Assembly: GCA_964434865.1 (NCBI GenBank) | Contig: CAYSWV010000025.1 | Coordinates: forward strand, 4,475 to 68,474 | DNA length: 64,000 nt | Origin: CAYSWV01 sp964434865 | GTDB taxonomy: Bacteria; Cyanobacteriota; Cyanobacteriia; Thermostichales; Thermostichaceae | Reading direction: 5' to 3' | In this document: piece after piece, positions 53,030-61,651 of the stretch | How positions within the stretch are numbered: the stretch's first letter is position 1 | Layout of the letters: each line of letters opens with the position of its first letter | Notes under the pieces: model-generated | Databases searched by the model: none | Told to the model about the DNA's origin: nothing | The model's input: the letters and a program-made list of their open reading frames with translations, nothing else | Translations under genes and position numbers: made by a program

Positions 53030-53043
53030 TAGTCCAGATAATT
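53030..53043 (+). repeat. TAGTCCAGATAATT repeat, copy 3
   Basis: Perfect copy, direct orientation, 90 bp after copy 2. Confidence 0.9.
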
Positions 53044-53269
53044 TTATAAGGTTGGACGAATAGGGATCAAGCTACAGGGGAATGAGATTAAAAGGGAAAG
53101 AGAAGTTAGCCGATCTGCTCTGATAATTTAGTTCCAGAGGTGACTGCCATCTCTAACATTCCAGAGTACCGGAAACAGATCAATGAGGGAAGCATCGATC
53201 CAGCTGGGTGTAATCCGGTGCAGTATCAGTTAGGTGTTGTCTAAGTTCTATCAGTTAATACGTTAGCTA

Positions 53270-53731
53270 TCACTTAAGGGGCTTAGTATAAACCAGTTTG
53301 TCGTCACCTAATTCGAAAAAGTCCTTTATCCTAGCCTCTTGTGTGAATCCGGCTTTGTGGTAAAAGGTGCGAGCGGTCTCAAATGCAGGCAGTCCAGAGG
53401 TTTCCACAATCAGCAGTCGACCTCCCCGATCAACCAATGCTTTTTCAACTTGAGTGATGAGGGCAGAACCATGACCTTGTCCTTGTTTTCCCTGCTTAAT
53501 CCAGAGCATCAGTAAATTCCAGGTTCCAACCGTTACTGGTTCTGGGGCACAGTAAGCTACACCCACAGGCTCATCATCATAGGCAGTGAACCAAAGCGCA
53601 TCACTTCCCTGATTGAGATGATCCTCTAGAGTTTGAGTCACATAAGCCATGCTTGCTTCATCAAACTGGCCGCTTTCCTGAACTATTGCCAGAAGTGCAT
53701 CCTTATCATCAGGGAGTGTTTCTCGAATCAT
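53270..53731 (-). CDS. GNAT family N-acetyltransferase
   Basis: A 153-residue acetyl-CoA-dependent acetyltransferase. The N-terminus is MIRETLPDDKDALLAIVQES, the acetyl-CoA loop is KQGKQGQGHGSALITQVEKA (variant of Q/RxxGxG/A) and the C-terminal strand region is LLIVETSGLPAFETARTFYH followed by KAGFTQEARIKDFF. Substrate unknown; similar proteins act on amino acids or antibiotics. It is flanked on both sides by copies of the TAGTCCAGATAATT repeat, so it may have arrived as part of a small mobile segment. Confidence 0.9.
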   Translation of the reverse strand: MIRETLPDDKDALLAIVQESGQFDEASMAYVTQTLEDHLNQGSDALWFTAYDDEPVGVAYCAPEPVTVGTWNLLMLWIKQGKQGQGHGSALITQVEKALVDRGGRLLIVETSGLPAFETARTFYHKAGFTQEARIKDFFELGDDKLVYTKPLK

Positions 53732-53841
53732 GGGTTGGATCTTATCAATGGCTCAGATATGAGTGGCTAGGGATCTTATTGAATGAGTATAAGGCTTCTA
53801 ATCCGCCTCTGGCCAGTATTTCAGGGACTTCACTCTCTATA

Positions 53842-53867
53842 TACTCCAGATAAGTATCAATTATCTG
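53842..53867. repeat. Variant repeat forming a small hairpin
   Basis: TACTCCAGATAAGT is a variant of the 14-bp repeat. Its CAGATAA pairs with TTATCTG at 53861-53867 around a 7-base loop. Confidence 0.65.
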
Positions 53868-53949
53868 TACTATCAGGGCCTCGTACGATCAAAAGCTAGA
53901 CTAAGACGGATCGATCATATGAATCCCTGTTGGAGCTGTTTGGAGATGA

Positions 53950-54063
53950 GATGATCAGCCAGGTTTTCGCCTGAACTACCTTAGCGGCACGCTGGAGATC
54001 TCGATGCCAGGACAGCAACCCGAACGACTGAAAAAGATCCTGGCTCGTCTCCTTGAAGATTAA
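53950..54063 (+). pseudogene. C-terminal fragment like Uma2 endonuclease family
   Basis: The frame reads DDQPGFRLNYLSGTLEI then SMPGQQPERLKKILARLLED and stops at 54063. The PG-R--Y--GTLEI----P- pattern is that of the Uma2 (PF05685) family, abundant in cyanobacteria, but the rest of the domain is missing on both sides. A remnant inside the repeat zone. Confidence 0.45.
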
Positions 54064-54122
54064 GACTAAACCAGACAGATCATTTGAACTACTTTTCTAT
54101 CTCACTTCCCAGGACTTTAGTA

Positions 54123-54136
54123 AATTATCTGGACTA
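54123..54136 (-). repeat. TAGTCCAGATAATT repeat, copy 4 (inverted)
   Basis: Reads AATTATCTGGACTA on the + strand: a perfect copy in reverse orientation. Confidence 0.9.
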
Positions 54137-54201
54137 TTGTCGAATTAACTGATCTGAGAAAACTAGTATGCGGAATTGCAAGAATGTCCTGGGTGTAGAG
54201 A

Positions 54202-54215
54202 TACTCCAGATAATT
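54202..54215 (+). repeat. TAGTCCAGATAATT repeat, copy 5 (one mismatch)
   Basis: TACTCCAGATAATT, direct orientation, one base different, 31 bp before the stop of the minus-strand hydrolase. Confidence 0.85.
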
Positions 54216-54245
54216 TATTGCTTAGCTAGTAGAGACTCAACTAAC

Positions 54246-55181
54246 TTATAATTGGTTTACTGACGAAGGACTGAGCTGGCTAGAGATATCCTCTATAAAT
54301 TCCAGAATGAATTGTGCAGTAATATCAGGTTGTTCCAGATGGGGAACATGGCCACATTGGGAAATCCAGCGGAGTTGGCTGCCAGGGATCGCCTTCTGTA
54401 AAGTGGTTGCATCCTGAGTCCCTAAGATCTGATCCTGTTCACCCCACAAAATTAACGTCGGTACCGATAGCTGCTTCAGTTTTGCCAAAAATGATGGGTA
54501 CCCACCACTACGTGTGAAGGAAATAAGAGCCTCTCGCCATCGTGGGCAGTCTAGATGAAGGGCACCACATAGTTGAGCGTCAGTATTGGAGTACTTGGGA
54601 TCAAAGTAAGCATTACAGCTAATTTGCTGGCGTATATAAGAATTGCGGAGAAACTCAGTTGCCAGAAACCCTAATGGTGGAAACAAAAATCGGCCTAAAG
54701 CAGGCCCCGCAGTAGCACCTGCACTATCAATGAGAATCAGTTGTTGAACTAGGTCAGGATAAGTTAGAGCAAAGTCCAAAGCAACAGCCCCTCCCATAGA
54801 AACACCGACCAAGCTAACAGGTTGATCAATAAGGGTTTGCCAACTGCAATAGAGATGAGTCCTGATAGTATCAGGATTAATGCTAATTGGTGCAGGTCGC
54901 TCAGTGAAGCCAAAACCCAAGAGATCGATCACCCAAACTGATTGTGTTGTAGCTAGTCTGGGGACTAAACGACGAAACTCCAAAAATGAACTATCAAAAC
55001 CATGCAGAAGTAGCAGTGGGGACCTATCCCCTTCTAGGGATCCATGTTGACTATACGTTGTTGTGATCGGTTCGGGTCTCAGTGGAGTTTGAATAGGTTG
55101 ATACTGCAGCTGCTGCACCAGAGCAATAGAAGTCGCTTCACTCAGAGAGGTATGTTTTGCCGGCAAGATCGAAGAAATCAT
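54246..55181 (-). CDS. Alpha/beta hydrolase
   Basis: A 311-residue hydrolase fold protein. The oxyanion motif is LLLHGFDSSFLEFRRLVPRL, the nucleophile elbow GVSMGGAVALDFAL (Ser), the acid in LILWGEQDQILGT (Asp) and the His in ISQCGHVPHLEQPD. No signal peptide. Similar cyanobacterial proteins are annotated as haloalkane dehalogenase- or lactonase-like; the substrate is unknown. It is 88 bp downstream of pflA on the same strand. Confidence 0.93.
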   Translation of the reverse strand: MISSILPAKHTSLSEATSIALVQQLQYQPIQTPLRPEPITTTYSQHGSLEGDRSPLLLLHGFDSSFLEFRRLVPRLATTQSVWVIDLLGFGFTERPAPISINPDTIRTHLYCSWQTLIDQPVSLVGVSMGGAVALDFALTYPDLVQQLILIDSAGATAGPALGRFLFPPLGFLATEFLRNSYIRQQISCNAYFDPKYSNTDAQLCGALHLDCPRWREALISFTRSGGYPSFLAKLKQLSVPTLILWGEQDQILGTQDATTLQKAIPGSQLRWISQCGHVPHLEQPDITAQFILEFIEDISSQLSPSSVNQL

Positions 55182-55269
55182 GGGTGCTTAGAAAATAGAT
55201 CCATACGAACAGTAGCAACACCCTCTGATTGATCAAGCCTAACCCTATCAAGACCTAACAATGTAACGA

Positions 55270-56013
55270 TCAAGATCCGACAGCTTGTAAACCATAGTCC
55301 TGAAAAATCCTAATGGCTTGGCTGACATCTTCAGGGGAGGCAGGAGGGGTGTCTGTCAGCTTGAAATCATAACCTAACTGCTTCCATTTGTACTCTCCCA
55401 TCTTGTGAAAGGGTAAGACCTCGATCTTCTCAACATTATTCAACGTAGACACAAAAGTAGCCAAACCTTCAATATTACGGCAATCATCACTTAACCCTGG
55501 CACTAAAACAAACCGAATCCAGGTGGGCTTCTGAATAGCTTGCAAATGTTTAGCAAAATTTAAGGTTGGTTGAATCGATACACTTGTGATCTCTTGATAG
55601 AGATCGGGCAAAAACGATTTAATATCTAGAAGTACCAGATCAGTATAGTCAAGGACGGGAGCAGCTGACGGGAGCAGAGTATAACCGCTTGTATCTAACG
55701 CTGTGTGTATCCCTTCTTCATGGCATCGGCGCATAATTTCAGCCACAAACTCCGGCTGCATCAGGGGTTCGCCTCCACTAACCGTCACACCACCTGGATG
55801 GCTAGGACTATTGATATAGGATTTGTATTGATTGATCTCATCAATTAACTCATCCACCGTCACGTAACGGCCCTCTTCAAGGTGGCGGCAATCAGGATTA
55901 TGGCAGTATAGACAACGCAGAGGACACCCTTGTGTAAAAATGACAAATCGAATTCCAGGTCCATCAACGGTGCCACAGGTTTCAACAGAGTGAATCTGTC
56001 CATGAATGGGCAT
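55270..56013 (-). CDS. pflA: Pyruvate formate-lyase activating enzyme
   Basis: Radical SAM enzyme that creates the glycyl radical on PflB. The [4Fe-4S] cysteines are in FTQGCPLRCLYCHNPDCRH (CxxxCxxC), with GGVTVSGGEPLMQPEFVAEI and the SAM-binding region ALDTSGYTLLPSAAPVLDYT typical of PflA. The frame opens at 56046 but the family start is MPIHGQIHSVETCGTVDGPG at 56013 (247 residues). It is downstream of pflB in the same operon, 97 bp after its stop. Confidence 0.96.
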   Translation of the reverse strand: MPIHGQIHSVETCGTVDGPGIRFVIFTQGCPLRCLYCHNPDCRHLEEGRYVTVDELIDEINQYKSYINSPSHPGGVTVSGGEPLMQPEFVAEIMRRCHEEGIHTALDTSGYTLLPSAAPVLDYTDLVLLDIKSFLPDLYQEITSVSIQPTLNFAKHLQAIQKPTWIRFVLVPGLSDDCRNIEGLATFVSTLNNVEKIEVLPFHKMGEYKWKQLGYDFKLTDTPPASPEDVSQAIRIFQDYGLQAVGS

Positions 56014-56110
56014 AACGATTCCTTTGACGATGAATGAAAAGCTCAAAAATAAAGGAGGTACTTAGATCCTGAACAGATCAGTGGCCTGTACCTCCCTCAA
56101 CAACACTGGA

Positions 56111-58393
56111 TTAGATGCGGCTATGGAATGTGCGATTGATCACATCTAACTGTTGTTCCCGGGTCAACTTGATAAAGTTAACGGCATAACCAGACACACG
56201 AATAGTGAGCTGAGGATACTGTTCGGGATGTTCCATCGCATCCATCAGGGTCTCACGATTCAACACATTAATATTAATATGGTGCCCAGTACTCCTGAAG
56301 TAACCATCCAGTAAACCTACCAGGTTGTGTTGACGATCAATCTGGGTTTTACCTAATGCTCCAGGTACGATTGAAAACGTGTAGGAAATACCATCCTGCG
56401 CATGATCGTAGGGCAGCTTAGCAACGGACTCCAGCGCAGCAACAGCTCCTTTAGTATCACGGCCATGCATTGGATTTGCACCAGGGGCAAAAGGCTCACC
56501 GGCTTTGCGACCATCAGGTGTATTGCCTGTTTTCTTCCCATACACAACATTGGATGTAATTGTCAGAATCGACTGTGTGGGTATCGTGTCACGATAGGTA
56601 TGGTGCCGGCGGAGTTTGTTCATAAATTGTTCAATCAGTTGACACGCTAACTGATCAACTCGCTCATCATTATTGCCATAAGCGGGATATTCTCCATCAA
56701 TTTCATAATCAACAGCCAGGCCATCAGCATTACGGATCACCTTCACGTTGGCATATTTAATTGCCGACAATGCATCTGCTACAACTGATAAACCTGCCAC
56801 ACCACAAGCCATAGTTCGATGCACATCCCGATCGTGCAACGCCATCTCTAGGCGCTCATAACAGTACTTGTCGTGCATGTAATGGATGACATTAAGAGCA
56901 TTGATATAGGTCTTAGCCAGCCAATCCATCATCAGATCAAGCTTAGTGGTCACTTCATCAAGGGTTAAAACATCAGCTGTGATCGGAGCAAATTCAGGTG
57001 CAATCTGTTCACCAGACTTTTCATCTTTACCTCCATTAATGGCATAGAGTAAAGCTTTGGCTAAGTTGGCCCGAGCTCCAAAAAACTGCATCTGTTTGCC
57101 AATCCGCATCCCTGACACACAACAAGCAATGCCGTAGTCATCCCCGTAGTAGTGACGCATCAGATCATCATTCTCGTACTGAATCGAGCTGGTTTCGATT
57201 GAAACGGTAGCACAGAAAGTTTTGAAAGCAGCAGGCAAGCGCTCAGACCATAAGATCGTGAGGTTAGGTTCGGGAGCCGGGCCTAAGTTCAACAGTGTTT
57301 GTAAAAATCGATAACTGGTCTTAGTCACTAAGGTCCGACCATCTTCTCCCATTCCCCCAATAGATTCAGTAACCCAAGTGGGATCACCAGAGAAAAGCTC
57401 ATTGTACTCAGGTGTTCGTAAGAAGCGAACCATACGCAACTTCATCACAAAATGATCAACCAACTCCTGCAAGTCAGCCTCAGTCATTAGTCCCTGTTTG
57501 AGATCTCGTTCAAAGTAAATATCTAAAAACGTCGAGACTCGACCTAAAGACATTGCTGCCCCATTTTGCTCTTTGACAGCACCTAAATACCCAAAGTAGG
57601 TCCACTGGACAGCTTCCTGAGCATTCGCAGCAGGTTGACCCAGATCAAAACCATACTGAGCTGCCATTTCCTTTAATTCAGACAGCGCTTTAATTTGCTC
57701 AGAGATTTCTTCCCGTAAACGAATGATATCCTCACTGAGAGTATCCATTTCAAGTGAACGCTGCTGGTCCTGTTTGTCAGCGATTAGACGATCGATACCG
57801 TACAGAGCCACACGACGGTAATCGCCTATGATTCGCCCCCGACCATAAGCATCAGGCAGTCCAGTGATAATCCCAGTCCGTCTGGCTAGGCGCATATCAT
57901 GGGTATAGGCATCAAACACCCCATCATTATGAGTCTTGCGGTAACGAGTAAAGATAGCTTCGGTATCTGGATCAAGTTGATAACCATAAGCTTCCAGAGA
58001 TTTCCGGACAACTCGGATCCCGCCCAAGGGCATGATGGCACGCTTCAAAGGTTGATCAGTTTGTAAGCCTACGATTTGTTCTAAGGCTGGATCAATATAA
58101 CCAGGTGCATGGGCTGTGATTGAGGTGGGCACCTTAGTATCAGCATCCAAGACACCCTGTTCTCGCTCTTTGGCCATTAAGGTCTTCACCTGATCCCAAA
58201 GGTTTTGTGTTCGTTCAGTAGGACCTGCGAGAAAACAGTCATCGTCTAGATAGGGTGTGTAATTAGTTTGAATAAAATCCCTTACGTTGATGGATTCAGC
58301 CCAAGGTCCGTGGTTAAAACCGTGCCACGGCTCCAATGCTGGAGTATCCACTTGTTCTAGGGCAATCGGCTTACGATCAACAGTAGCAACCAT
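56111..58393 (-). CDS. pflB: Pyruvate formate-lyase
   Basis: Glycyl-radical enzyme of anaerobic fermentation, turning pyruvate and CoA into acetyl-CoA and formate. The two active-site cysteines are in YGIACCVSGMRIGKQ and the radical glycine in TIRVSGYAVNFIKLTREQQL near the C-terminus. Typical N-terminal stretches are WHGFNHGPWAESINVRDFIQ and GGIRVVRKSLEAYG. The ATG at 58393 lies six bases after GGAG and gives 760 residues, as in E. coli. Oxygen-sensitive enzymes of this type are rare in cyanobacteria and imply dark, anoxic fermentation. No formate transporter or formate dehydrogenase is nearby. Confidence 0.97.
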   Translation of the reverse strand: MVATVDRKPIALEQVDTPALEPWHGFNHGPWAESINVRDFIQTNYTPYLDDDCFLAGPTERTQNLWDQVKTLMAKEREQGVLDADTKVPTSITAHAPGYIDPALEQIVGLQTDQPLKRAIMPLGGIRVVRKSLEAYGYQLDPDTEAIFTRYRKTHNDGVFDAYTHDMRLARRTGIITGLPDAYGRGRIIGDYRRVALYGIDRLIADKQDQQRSLEMDTLSEDIIRLREEISEQIKALSELKEMAAQYGFDLGQPAANAQEAVQWTYFGYLGAVKEQNGAAMSLGRVSTFLDIYFERDLKQGLMTEADLQELVDHFVMKLRMVRFLRTPEYNELFSGDPTWVTESIGGMGEDGRTLVTKTSYRFLQTLLNLGPAPEPNLTILWSERLPAAFKTFCATVSIETSSIQYENDDLMRHYYGDDYGIACCVSGMRIGKQMQFFGARANLAKALLYAINGGKDEKSGEQIAPEFAPITADVLTLDEVTTKLDLMMDWLAKTYINALNVIHYMHDKYCYERLEMALHDRDVHRTMACGVAGLSVVADALSAIKYANVKVIRNADGLAVDYEIDGEYPAYGNNDERVDQLACQLIEQFMNKLRRHHTYRDTIPTQSILTITSNVVYGKKTGNTPDGRKAGEPFAPGANPMHGRDTKGAVAALESVAKLPYDHAQDGISYTFSIVPGALGKTQIDRQHNLVGLLDGYFRSTGHHININVLNRETLMDAMEHPEQYPQLTIRVSGYAVNFIKLTREQQLDVINRTFHSRI

Positions 58394-58801
58394 AGTCATC
58401 TCCAATGAAAATCCTGGTTTTTTGCATCCGTCCAGGGGTCGGCTGAGGCGTTATTGTGTCAATAATTACAATTGAAGGGCAGATCGTTTCTGGCCTCGAG
58501 ATCCCATAATAAGAAACAATTGAATCGAGAAACGTGCTTGTCATTACCAACACATAACCTCTTGGCCTGTTCCAATCTAAAAAATAGACTTTGTGAGCTG
58601 GCCTAACCTGATACGAATGTTTGCAAAAAACGACCTTCTGAAATATTAAAAAAAACATGATTATTAAAGTCAGTGACCCAAGTCGACTATCCGTTGAGGA
58701 AGACACCCATAAATCCAGCTCAAGTACTTTACCTTTGGGTATAGCTTTGGGTATAGATCGGGTTACGGATCGACTATTGTTATGATTGGGTTATGATCGG
58801 G
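58394..58801. other. Regulatory and spacer region upstream of pflB
   Basis: About 400 bp. It should contain the pfl promoter. I found no convincing FNR-type site (TTGAT-N4-ATCAA). Tandem duplications occupy its distal end. Confidence 0.45.
58733..58756. repeat. 12-bp perfect tandem duplication
   Basis: CTTTGGGTATAG twice in a row. Confidence 0.93.
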
Positions 58802-58811
58802 TTATGAATCG
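58780..58811. repeat. 11-bp unit in three tandem copies
   Basis: TTATGATTGGG, TTATGATCGGG and TTATGAATCG. The last copy supplies the stop codon of the truncated minus-strand gene. Confidence 0.88.
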
Positions 58812-59044
58812 ATAGACATTAGTCGTTCATAGAGCCTTGTTGGTTTTGTTAATTCATTCTGAACTTCAGCAAAGTCCTGAAGGTATAAAAGCTCAATAAA
58901 AGCATTTCGGAAGAAAAACCTACGATTAGCAGTGCCTTGTCCAGGATGTCTGTTTGCTGAACCTTCAGTTAAACCAAATCTTTTGAGAACCTCGGCTTCA
59001 TGGGCACCGTGCTCTACACAGATGAAAACATGATCGACTTCCAC
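58802..59044 (-). pseudogene. Truncated glyoxalase-like domain protein
   Basis: MEVDHVFICVEHGAHEAEVL, then GLTEGSANRHPGQGTANRRF and FFRNAFIELLYLQD match the first half of a glyoxalase-like domain (PF13468-type, normally 180-220 residues). Here the frame ends after 80 residues at a stop lying inside a tandem 11-bp repeat array. The second half is missing in all frames. The repeat array probably marks the deletion junction. Confidence 0.7.
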
Positions 59045-59117
59045 AACAACGCCACCCCAACAGAATGGCTAAGGACAGATAAACTGTTCAAGTATAAATC
59101 AGCAACACTCAGATCTT

Positions 59118-59783
59118 ATGAATCACTCCATTGGTCACTACATAGGCATAGGTCTATTAGGTCTGGTTCTCTATCCAGATACGGCCCAACCTCGATCCAT
59201 AGCGCCTAATGTTAGGATGCAACCTATAGTGGAAACAACTACACCACTAGACCTTCAAACAATCATTGCTACTTCTGAGGAAGATATTTGGTCAAAGCTA
59301 CAACAAGCAGAGACTCACTATTACGTGTTAATGCGTCATGCTCTGGCACCAGGGACCGGAGATCCAGCTAATTTTCAACTGGATGACTGTTCTACACAGC
59401 GCAACTTATCCGAACAAGGGCGAGCCCAGGCCCAACGCACAGGGGCAGTATTTAGGGAAAAGAATGTGGCCGTTGAGCAGGTACTCTCGAGTGAATGGTG
59501 TCGCTGCCTTGATACAGCAGAGTTACTAGATCTTGGCCCCGTTGAACGGCTTCCTGCATTAAATTCCTTTTTTCAAGATCGATCCCAGGGCTCGGAACGT
59601 ACCCAGCAACTACAAGACTTTATGGTCAACAATCGTGATAATTCAGGAGTAACCATCCTAGTCACTCACTTCGTTAATATCTCAGCTATTGCCGGCAGTG
59701 GGGTATCATCTGGGGAAATGGTAGTCATGCAGATCAACGACCAAAATGAGCCTGAGATAGTTGGTCAAGTCGAGCCACTCTAA
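59118..59783 (+). CDS. Histidine phosphatase family protein
   Basis: A 221-residue protein of the phosphoglycerate-mutase-like superfamily. The catalytic motif is variant: YYVLMRHALAPGTGDP (RH(A)), with the second Arg in LSSEWCRCLDTAEL and the second His in ILVTHFVNISAIAGSG. The first ~25 residues (IGHYIGIGLLGLVLYPDTAQ) are hydrophobic and probably a signal or anchor. Similar exported phosphatases are common in cyanobacteria and proteobacteria; the substrate is unknown. Confidence 0.9.
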   Translation: MNHSIGHYIGIGLLGLVLYPDTAQPRSIAPNVRMQPIVETTTPLDLQTIIATSEEDIWSKLQQAETHYYVLMRHALAPGTGDPANFQLDDCSTQRNLSEQGRAQAQRTGAVFREKNVAVEQVLSSEWCRCLDTAELLDLGPVERLPALNSFFQDRSQGSERTQQLQDFMVNNRDNSGVTILVTHFVNISAIAGSGVSSGEMVVMQINDQNEPEIVGQVEPL

Positions 59784-60001
59784 CAGGAGTTCTGTCAATC
59801 TGCTATAAAACCTATCGATTTGATTAGGTAGAAGTGTTGACGAATTGACTTTCGACTGACGGTTCAGTGACCCACTCAGCCAACCCTCACCTAACCACTA
59901 GATCTAACCATTTTGTAGCTTCAACTACAGGCATCAGTTTGAGAAACCCACTATCGTGCCATCAGGACAGCCTAAATGTAGGTGCAATGGTAGGGTTAGC
60001 C

Positions 60002-61282
60002 ATGAAAGAGCATTATTCAGTAGTGATTGTAGGCGGAGGCCAAGCGGGCTTATCCCTGAGCTATTGCCTCAAAGAGCAAGGCCTTGATCACATCATTTTT
60101 GAAAAACATACGATTGCCCATGCTTGGCGCCATCAACGATGGGATTCCTTTTGTTTGGTTACCCCTAACTGGCAATGTCGTCTCCCTGGCTTTACCTACT
60201 CAGGCCCTGATCCGAATGGCTTCATGCTCCGAGACCAAATTGTTGAATTTATTGAAGCTTATGCCGTTCACTTTCAGCCACCGATCAAGACAGGAGTAGA
60301 AGTGTTGCGGGTTCATCAATTAGATCCAACTACATTTGAAATCAAAACATCGATAGGCACCTGTACTGCGAATCAAGTTGCCATCGCAACTGGAGGGTAT
60401 CATCAGCCTAAGATCCCTTCATTTGCTGATCAGATTCCGACCACCATTGCGCAATATCACTCCTCTCAGTATAAAAATCCACAACTATTACCAGAGGGTG
60501 AAGTCTTGGTCATTGGCACCGGTCAATCAGGCTGCCAAATCGCTGAAGATCTACATTTAGCGGGTCGACAAGTCCATCTTTGTGTGGGTCAAGCCCCTAA
60601 ATCACCACGAGTTTACCGGGGTCTTGATGTGGTGGAATGGTTAGAGCGGATGGGTTACTATGATTTGCCGATTGATCAGCATCCCCAAAAAGAATCGATT
60701 CGGGAGCGCACCAATCACTACGTCACGGGTCGCAATGGGGGGCATGAAATTGATCTACGCCAGTTTGCAGTTGAGGGTATGAAGCTCTATGGTCGGCTCC
60801 AGTCAATTCAGCAAGCTCAACTTGTATTTGAAGACAACCTACAACAAAATCTTGATCGAGCCGATGAAGTAGCCGAAAGCATTAAGCGTAGTATTGATCA
60901 GTTTATTGCGGATCATCACATCGAAGCTCCGACTGATCCCCCTTATCAACCCGTATGGCAGCCTGATACTTTTGTCCCCACTCTGCTGCTCAATGACTCT
61001 CAAATCTGCTCTGTAATCTGGTGTACAGGGTATCGGATGAACTACCAGTGGATTGACATGCCGGTTTTGGATCATCAAGGCTATCCTCAGCATCAGCGAG
61101 GGATAACACCCATCCCAGGCCTTTACTTTTTAGGCTTACCCTGGCTACACACCTGGGGATCCGGGCGGTTTTCAGGTATAGCCAAAGATGCCCAATTTCT
61201 AGCTCATCATATTGCTGCTAACCAAAACACATTTCAAATTAAGCTATCTGTTGAAGCCATTCAGGGAGAACGTTGTGGGTAA
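60002..61282 (+). CDS. MSMEG_0569 family flavin-dependent oxidoreductase
   Basis: A 426-residue FAD/NADPH monooxygenase-like protein. The FAD motif is SVVIVGGGQAGLSLSYCLKE, followed by HAWRHQRWDSFCLVTPNWQC (family-specific), a second dinucleotide motif VLVIGTGQSGCQIAEDLHLA and the C-terminal PIPGLYFLGLPWLHTWGSGR. I assign it to the MSMEG_0569 family (TIGR04046), whose members usually sit in nitrilase Nit1 clusters; no cluster partner is in this window. The frame opens at 59867, but ATG 60002 starts right before the first strand. ATG 59987 is an alternative. Confidence 0.88.
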   Translation: MKEHYSVVIVGGGQAGLSLSYCLKEQGLDHIIFEKHTIAHAWRHQRWDSFCLVTPNWQCRLPGFTYSGPDPNGFMLRDQIVEFIEAYAVHFQPPIKTGVEVLRVHQLDPTTFEIKTSIGTCTANQVAIATGGYHQPKIPSFADQIPTTIAQYHSSQYKNPQLLPEGEVLVIGTGQSGCQIAEDLHLAGRQVHLCVGQAPKSPRVYRGLDVVEWLERMGYYDLPIDQHPQKESIRERTNHYVTGRNGGHEIDLRQFAVEGMKLYGRLQSIQQAQLVFEDNLQQNLDRADEVAESIKRSIDQFIADHHIEAPTDPPYQPVWQPDTFVPTLLLNDSQICSVIWCTGYRMNYQWIDMPVLDHQGYPQHQRGITPIPGLYFLGLPWLHTWGSGRFSGIAKDAQFLAHHIAANQNTFQIKLSVEAIQGERCG

Positions 61283-61411
61283 AGAGCCGAGGCCACTAGC
61301 TCAGAGCTATCGCTAGAACCCAGATCAAGTCTTACTGGGTTAATTGTCTCTTTTGACGATGTCTGTAGATCTTGCTAGGTTAACAACAGTTCAAACTCAA
61401 GGAGCCAAATC

Positions 61412-61609
61412 ATGGAAGCTCTCATCAATACAATAGGGAAAAATGTAGTTGTTTGGACTCGAAGAACCTTAGTTCAGATTCAGGATAATCGACCTGAGAT
61501 CAAAGAGTTAAGTGAAACAACCACGTTATGGCTTAATCGCACCCGTGTGATCTTAGGCGACAATTTGACAGCTATGGGCCAAGCGATTCAGTCTCGATTG
61601 GGTAACTAG
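61412..61609 (+). CDS. Small hypothetical protein
   Basis: A 65-residue basic protein starting MEALINTIGKNVVVWTRRTL with AAGGAG eight bases upstream of the ATG. It is predicted to be mostly helical; no membrane segment, cysteine or known motif. It lies 43 bp upstream of the mfd start and may share its transcript. Confidence 0.6.
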   Translation: MEALINTIGKNVVVWTRRTLVQIQDNRPEIKELSETTTLWLNRTRVILGDNLTAMGQAIQSRLGN

Positions 61610-61651
61610 ATAAAACAACAGGCGCTACACTGGAGAAACCCCAGACTCCTG

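Larger units (their letters stand above)
52775..53269. other. Repeat-rich spacer, left part
   Basis: About 495 bp holding three direct copies of TAGTCCAGATAATT (52863, 52940, 53030) with unrelated spacers of 63 and 76 bp. No open gene; the spacers are not similar to each other. Confidence 0.7.
53732..54245. other. Repeat-rich spacer, right part, with gene debris
   Basis: About 510 bp containing a variant repeat, an inverted repeat copy, a direct copy with one mismatch and a Uma2-like fragment (separate entries). No intact gene. Confidence 0.7.

Noticed and set aside
52863..53043. CRISPR array
   Set aside because: The repeat is only 14 bp, the spacers are of unequal size (63 and 76 bp), an inverted copy occurs and no cas gene is present.
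58430..58480. Possible FNR/CRP-type box upstream of pflB
   Set aside because: TTGTGTCAATAATTACAATT is only loosely symmetric and does not match TTGAT-N4-ATCAA or TGTGA-N6-TCACA.
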